Positions 60,506-64,000 of a DNA stretch of 64,000 bases are shown here, one piece after another. The DNA is from Mesorhizobium sp. Root102. GTDB lineage: Bacteria; Pseudomonadota; Alphaproteobacteria; Rhizobiales; Rhizobiaceae. The stretch lies in NCBI RefSeq assembly GCF_001425625.1, contig NZ_LMCP01000004.1:1-64000 (forward strand). The letters run 5' to 3'. The position numbers were made by a program, and so were the translations under genes. Each line of letters begins with the position of its first letter. The stretch's first letter is position 1. The notes under the pieces were generated by a model. That model was not told the DNA's origin. It saw nothing but the letters and a program-made list of their open reading frames with translations, and made no database searches.

Positions 60506-61677
60506 TGTCCAGACTTCTCCAGTTCGGCAAGGATTTCTTGCGTGTGCTCGCCCAGGCGCGGCGAGGGGCGCTCATAGACCAGCGGCGTGCCGGACATGAC
60601 CATCGGCGCACGCACCGAAGGCAGAAGATTGCCATGGCCGTCGTCGAGATCGAGCCGCATGCCGCGCGCGATGGTCTGCGGGTCAGCGAACATCTGGCCG
60701 ATGGTGTTGATCGGGCTCGCCGGCACGCCGGCCGCTTCCAGCTTCGCCAGCAACGGGTCGCGATCAAAAACCTTCAGCGCCTCGATCATGTGCTCGCGCA
60801 GCTTGACCCGGTTGGCGACCCGGGCCGGATTGGTGGCAAAGTCGGGGCTGGTCGACAGTTCATCCAGCCCGACGACAGCGCAGAATTTGGCGAACTGGCC
60901 GTCATTGCCGACAGCCAGGATGATGTGGCCATCCTTGACCGGCACCACTTCGTAGGGGGCGATGTTCATATGCGCATTGCCCATCTGCACCGGCGACTTG
61001 CCGGAGACGAGATAATTGAGGTTCTGGTTGCCGAGTGCCGAGATCTGGGTGTCGAAAAGCGCCATGTCGATGTGCTGGCCCTCGCCGGTCTGTTCGGCGT
61101 GCCGCAGTGCGGCCTGGATGGCGATGACCGAATAGAGGCCGGTGAAGATGTCGGAGATGGCGACGCCGGCCTTTTGCGGCTCACGGCCGACCTCGCCGGT
61201 GATCGACATCATGCCGGCCATGGCCTGGATGATGAAGTCGTAGCCGGCGCGTGGCGCGTAGGGGCCGTCCTGACCAAAGCCGGTGATCGAGCAATAGACG
61301 AGGCGCGGGTTGATCTTGCGCAGGCTGTCATAGTCGAGGCCGTATTTCTTCAGGCCGCCGAGCTTGAAGTTCTCGATCAGCACGTCCGAAGTCGCGACCA
61401 GCCGGCGCACCGTCTCGGCGCCTTCCGGTGTCGAGAAATCGATGGCGATGGAGCGCTTGCCACGATTGCAGGAATGGTAATAGGCGGCCGACAGGTTCTC
61501 GCCGTCCTTGCTCATGACGAAGGGCGGGCCCCATTTGCGGGTGTCGTCGCCGCCATCGGGGCTCTCGACCTTGATGACATCGGCGCCGAGATCGGCAAGC
61601 AACTGCCCGGCCCATGGTCCGGCAAGGATGCGGGCGAGTTCGACGACGCGGACGCCTTTCAGCGGGGGCTCAGCCAT
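60502..61677 (-). CDS. CaiB/BaiF (class III) CoA-transferase
   Basis: 391 aa. The N-terminal block is PLKGVRVVELARILAGPWAG, then LADLGADVIKVESPDGGDDT and ITGFGQDGPYAPRAGYD, with the catalytic Asp expected in GQHIDMALFDTQ. Moves CoA between carboxylic acids in a ternary-complex mechanism. Donor and acceptor are unknown; itaconate, malyl/mesaconyl, oxalate or formate type activities all occur in the family. First gene of a two-gene operon with the TPP enzyme, overlapping by 4 bp. Confidence 0.9.
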   Translation of the reverse strand: MAEPPLKGVRVVELARILAGPWAGQLLADLGADVIKVESPDGGDDTRKWGPPFVMSKDGENLSAAYYHSCNRGKRSIAIDFSTPEGAETVRRLVATSDVLIENFKLGGLKKYGLDYDSLRKINPRLVYCSITGFGQDGPYAPRAGYDFIIQAMAGMMSITGEVGREPQKAGVAISDIFTGLYSVIAIQAALRHAEQTGEGQHIDMALFDTQISALGNQNLNYLVSGKSPVQMGNAHMNIAPYEVVPVKDGHIILAVGNDGQFAKFCAVVGLDELSTSPDFATNPARVANRVKLREHMIEALKVFDRDPLLAKLEAAGVPASPINTIGQMFADPQTIARGMRLDLDDGHGNLLPSVRAPMVMSGTPLVYERPSPRLGEHTQEILAELEKSGQ

Positions 61678-61777
61678 AGATCACCGTGGTTGCCGCAATC
61701 ACCTTGATTGCTGCGAAAGCAGAGCCTCTATCAAGCCCTGCAACGGCTGTCACGGCTCTTGCGATGGGCCAATCCCT

Positions 61778-62710
61778 TCAACCTTTCAGCACGCCGTCGG
61801 CCCAAGCCGCGAAATCGCCCATGATGATGTCGCGATTCACCTCGTTCAGACTTTCGTGGCGGGTGTCTGCGTAAACCTTTGAAACCAGATTCGAAAAGCC
61901 CATCTTGCGCATGCGATTGGCAAGATGGGTGATGCCTTTGCCATAGTCGGAAGCCGGATCCCTTTCGCCGCCCACGATGCTGACGGGGAGGTCGCGCCGG
62001 ATGGCGGCAAAGCCGGCATCCTTGCCGCCGTTGAGCGCCATGCCGACGACGTCGCGCCACATCGATACCGAAGCATCCCAGCCGCAGAGCGGATCGGTGA
62101 TGTATTTCGCCACTTCCGCCTCGTCGCGTGACAGCCAGTCGAATAATGTGCGGTGGTTGGGCACCGCCTTGCCCCAGGCCTGGAAGGTGAGCTTCGGCAG
62201 CAGGTGCGATGGCACGTCGGAGCCGAGCCGCATCCGTTCCCAGGCAAGGATGCCCAGCGCCAGCTGTCCGAGCAGGCCTTGGGAGAAATTGCCGTTCCAG
62301 ATCGCGGCGGCATGAACGCGCGGCGAGTGGCGCAACAGGTAGTTCAGCGCCACGGAAGCACCCATCGAATGGCCAAAAAGGATGACGGGCAGGTTCGGCT
62401 GTTCGCTGGCGATCAGACCGTGGATGGCGTCGACATCGTCGATCACCTTGGCGGAGCCGTCCCTGTCGGCGAACCTGCCGAGCGGCGCGTCGGGGGCCTT
62501 GGTCGCGCCATGGCCGCGATGATCGTGGACATAGACGTGGAAGCCGCGTGAGCCAAGAAAATCGGCGAAGCGGGCATAGCGCGCGGCGTGCTCAGCCAGG
62601 CCGTGATTGATCTGGACAACGGCTCGTGGCCGGCCATCGGCTTGCCTGATGAAAAGATTGAGATCGGCACCGGTCGGCGAGGCAACCACGTGCTGCTGGC
62701 TGAATGACAT
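61778..62710 (-). CDS. Alpha/beta hydrolase, monoacylglycerol-lipase-like
   Basis: Serine hydrolase (310 aa) of the Hydrolase_4 (lysophospholipase/MGL) group. The oxyanion/His-Gly region is VQINHGLAEHAARYARFADF, and VHDHRGHGAT follows. The nucleophile elbow is FGHSMGAS, the acid is in VGGERDPASDYG, and the His is in TRHESLNE, so the triad is complete. No signal peptide, so probably cytosolic lipid or ester hydrolysis. Monocistronic; divergent from the RNase T2 gene. Confidence 0.9.
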   Translation of the reverse strand: MSFSQQHVVASPTGADLNLFIRQADGRPRAVVQINHGLAEHAARYARFADFLGSRGFHVYVHDHRGHGATKAPDAPLGRFADRDGSAKVIDDVDAIHGLIASEQPNLPVILFGHSMGASVALNYLLRHSPRVHAAAIWNGNFSQGLLGQLALGILAWERMRLGSDVPSHLLPKLTFQAWGKAVPNHRTLFDWLSRDEAEVAKYITDPLCGWDASVSMWRDVVGMALNGGKDAGFAAIRRDLPVSIVGGERDPASDYGKGITHLANRMRKMGFSNLVSKVYADTRHESLNEVNRDIIMGDFAAWADGVLKG

Positions 62711-62898
62711 GCCGCTCGGTCTCCAGGCTCTGGCCGCCGCCGTGGCGCCGGCCTTGTTTGCGCCGGCGCCGGTTTTGCGTCAATCCGCCTGCCTGCTTTT
62801 CGCAGACGATGTTTCTTGCGTTTGGCCAGCAAAATATCGCAATTCTGACATGGAGACAGCTTCAGTCTGTCGCCCACTTCTTCAACCGGGGATCTTCC

Positions 62899-63906
62899 AT
62901 GCGCATTGGTGTCGTTTTCGGATTGGCCATGTTGGCGGCGTCGCTGGCTGGTGCGGCGCGTGCCGACGTCAAGATGAGCGGCACTTTCGTTGCCGACGCT
63001 GCCTGTCCGGCGACGCAAGCCATCAAGAACGGCAAGAACCCCGGCAATGTCTCGACCGATGCCGGGCAGGGCTACCAGCTGCTTGCCGGCAACAAGGATG
63101 CGCCGACGCACTACCTCATCCTGGTGCCGGGCGCCGATCCGGAGCGCCGCTGGGTGAAGGTCACCTGCGGCCATGTTTCTGGCAGCAGCGCGGCGACGGT
63201 GCCGGTCGCACCGGGCGGGCAAGGCAAGCCGGCGGCATCGGGAAAACCCGAATATGTCTTCGCGCTGAGCTGGCAGCCGGCCTTCTGCGAGACCAAGTCG
63301 AGCAAGACGGAATGCAAGGCGCAGAGTGCTGGTGATTTCGACGCCACGCATTTCACCTTGCACGGCCTCTGGCCGCAGCCAAGCGGCAATTTCTATTGCC
63401 AAGCGACGGCGAGCGACAAGGCCAACGACAATCCGGCCCACTGGAAGGACCTGCCGCCGATCAACCTGGACGCCAACACCCGCACGGAACTCGATCAGGT
63501 GATGCCGGGGACAGCTTCCAAGCTCGAACGGCATGAATGGATCAAGCACGGCACCTGCTATGGCAAGAGCCAGCAGGACTATTTCTCCGATGCGCTCAAC
63601 CTGATGCGCGCGGTGAACAGCTCGCCGGTGCGCGATCTCTTTGCCAAGAACATCGGCGGCAAGCTGACGGCGGACCAGATTCGCGGCGCCTTCGACACTG
63701 CCTTCGGGGCGGGCGCAGGCGACCGCGTGCGCGTTTCCTGCGTCATCGATCCGTCGAGCGGCAGGCGGCTGATCGGCGAACTGACGCTCGGCCTTGCCGG
63801 CCCGATCGGCCCCAACAGCTCGCTCAAGGATCTGTTGCTGGCTTCGGTGCCGACCAACAAGGCCGGCTGCCCGACCGGCACCGTCGATGCGATAGGCTTC
63901 CAGTAA
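62899..63906 (+). CDS. Secreted ribonuclease T2 with N-terminal extension
   Basis: 335 aa from the ATG at 62899. The signal peptide MRIGVVFGLAMLAASLAGAA ends at ARA-DV. The catalytic motifs of the T2 family are both present: FTLHGLWPQ (CAS I, first His) and HEWIKHGTCY (CAS II, second His with Glu and Lys). Several Cys suggest disulfides, as expected for an exported RNase. The T2 domain begins near YVFALSWQPAFCE; about 100 mature residues before it (containing ADAACPATQAIKNG and the VTCGHVSG strand) form an extra domain that I do not recognise. Predicted to degrade RNA in the periplasm or outside the cell. The last 94 bases of the window (63907-64000) show no feature. Confidence 0.92.
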   Translation: MRIGVVFGLAMLAASLAGAARADVKMSGTFVADAACPATQAIKNGKNPGNVSTDAGQGYQLLAGNKDAPTHYLILVPGADPERRWVKVTCGHVSGSSAATVPVAPGGQGKPAASGKPEYVFALSWQPAFCETKSSKTECKAQSAGDFDATHFTLHGLWPQPSGNFYCQATASDKANDNPAHWKDLPPINLDANTRTELDQVMPGTASKLERHEWIKHGTCYGKSQQDYFSDALNLMRAVNSSPVRDLFAKNIGGKLTADQIRGAFDTAFGAGAGDRVRVSCVIDPSSGRRLIGELTLGLAGPIGPNSSLKDLLLASVPTNKAGCPTGTVDAIGFQ

Positions 63907-64000
63907 GTACAGGGTAGGTAAGCGCAGGCGGGACGCAGACAACTGGACTGTCGCGCCGTCAGGCGTTCGTCGGCAGAAGAAATCCTAGAACAGACTTAAA

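Overview
The window looks like a stretch of chromosome from a high-GC alphaproteobacterium of the Rhizobiales, most likely Mesorhizobium or a close Phyllobacteriaceae relative. The reasons are GC-rich coding sequence, the mix of genes (MttB paired with a GcvT-type flavoenzyme, reductive pyrimidine degradation under a RutR-like repressor, many ABC importers), a helix-hairpin-helix tail that I recall from rhizobial NuoE proteins, and an intergenic sequence resembling the common rhizobial intergenic mosaic repeat. I see no rRNA or tRNA gene, transposase, integrase, phage gene, plasmid origin or CRISPR array. Genes are densely packed and no gap between supported genes exceeds 300 bases. Assignments rest on motif reading only; no database search was run.

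Layout. 1-8813 (minus strand): an envelope module of alpha-2-macroglobulin, penicillin-binding protein 1C and a VanX-type D-Ala-D-Ala dipeptidase, with the start of another exported protein at the left edge. 9085-17069 (plus): TamA and a very large TamB whose length comes from an internal tandem duplication. 17336-24244 (plus): a peptide-class ABC importer whose two ATPases are fused and end in a helix-hairpin-helix domain. 24261-24851 (minus): a lytic-transglycosylase-like lipoprotein. 25060-29135 (plus): a non-pyrrolysine MttB homologue and a GcvT-type FAD oxidoreductase, probably for methylated amines. 29221-32028: DoxX, a small secreted protein, a two-domain VOC protein and a ChaC-like gamma-glutamylcyclotransferase.

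32158-35687 is preT, a SAM methyltransferase and preA, the first step of reductive pyrimidine catabolism. 35795-37229 holds an Rrf2 regulator, an AhpD-like protein and DoxX. 37346-43303 holds a glycosyltransferase, a glycogen-debranching-like glucosidase, and OtsA (membrane-anchored) with OtsB, which make trehalose. 43546-46102 has two SDR genes divergent from a frameshifted MmyB-type regulator. 46107-56306 has a RutR-like repressor and, divergently, beta-alanine:pyruvate aminotransferase, beta-ureidopropionase and dihydropyrimidinase. It continues with two tandem small four-cysteine secreted proteins, a cupin and a complete ABC importer of the NMT1/ThiY type. Near-consensus RutR boxes lie before both preT and the aminotransferase gene, so the two pyrimidine operons 11 kb apart probably form one regulon. 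56358-63906: an Lrp/AsnC regulator divergent from a gamma-synthase/gamma-lyase-type PLP enzyme, a CHRD protein, a TPP enzyme with a class III CoA-transferase, an alpha/beta hydrolase and a secreted RNase T2.

The most unusual items are the ABC ATPase with a NuoE-like helix-hairpin-helix tail, the 1.87-kb duplication inside tamB, the tandem four-cysteine secreted paralogues, the methyltransferase embedded between preT and preA, and an SDR lacking the catalytic Tyr/Lys. I do not see a clearly new defence or mobile system.
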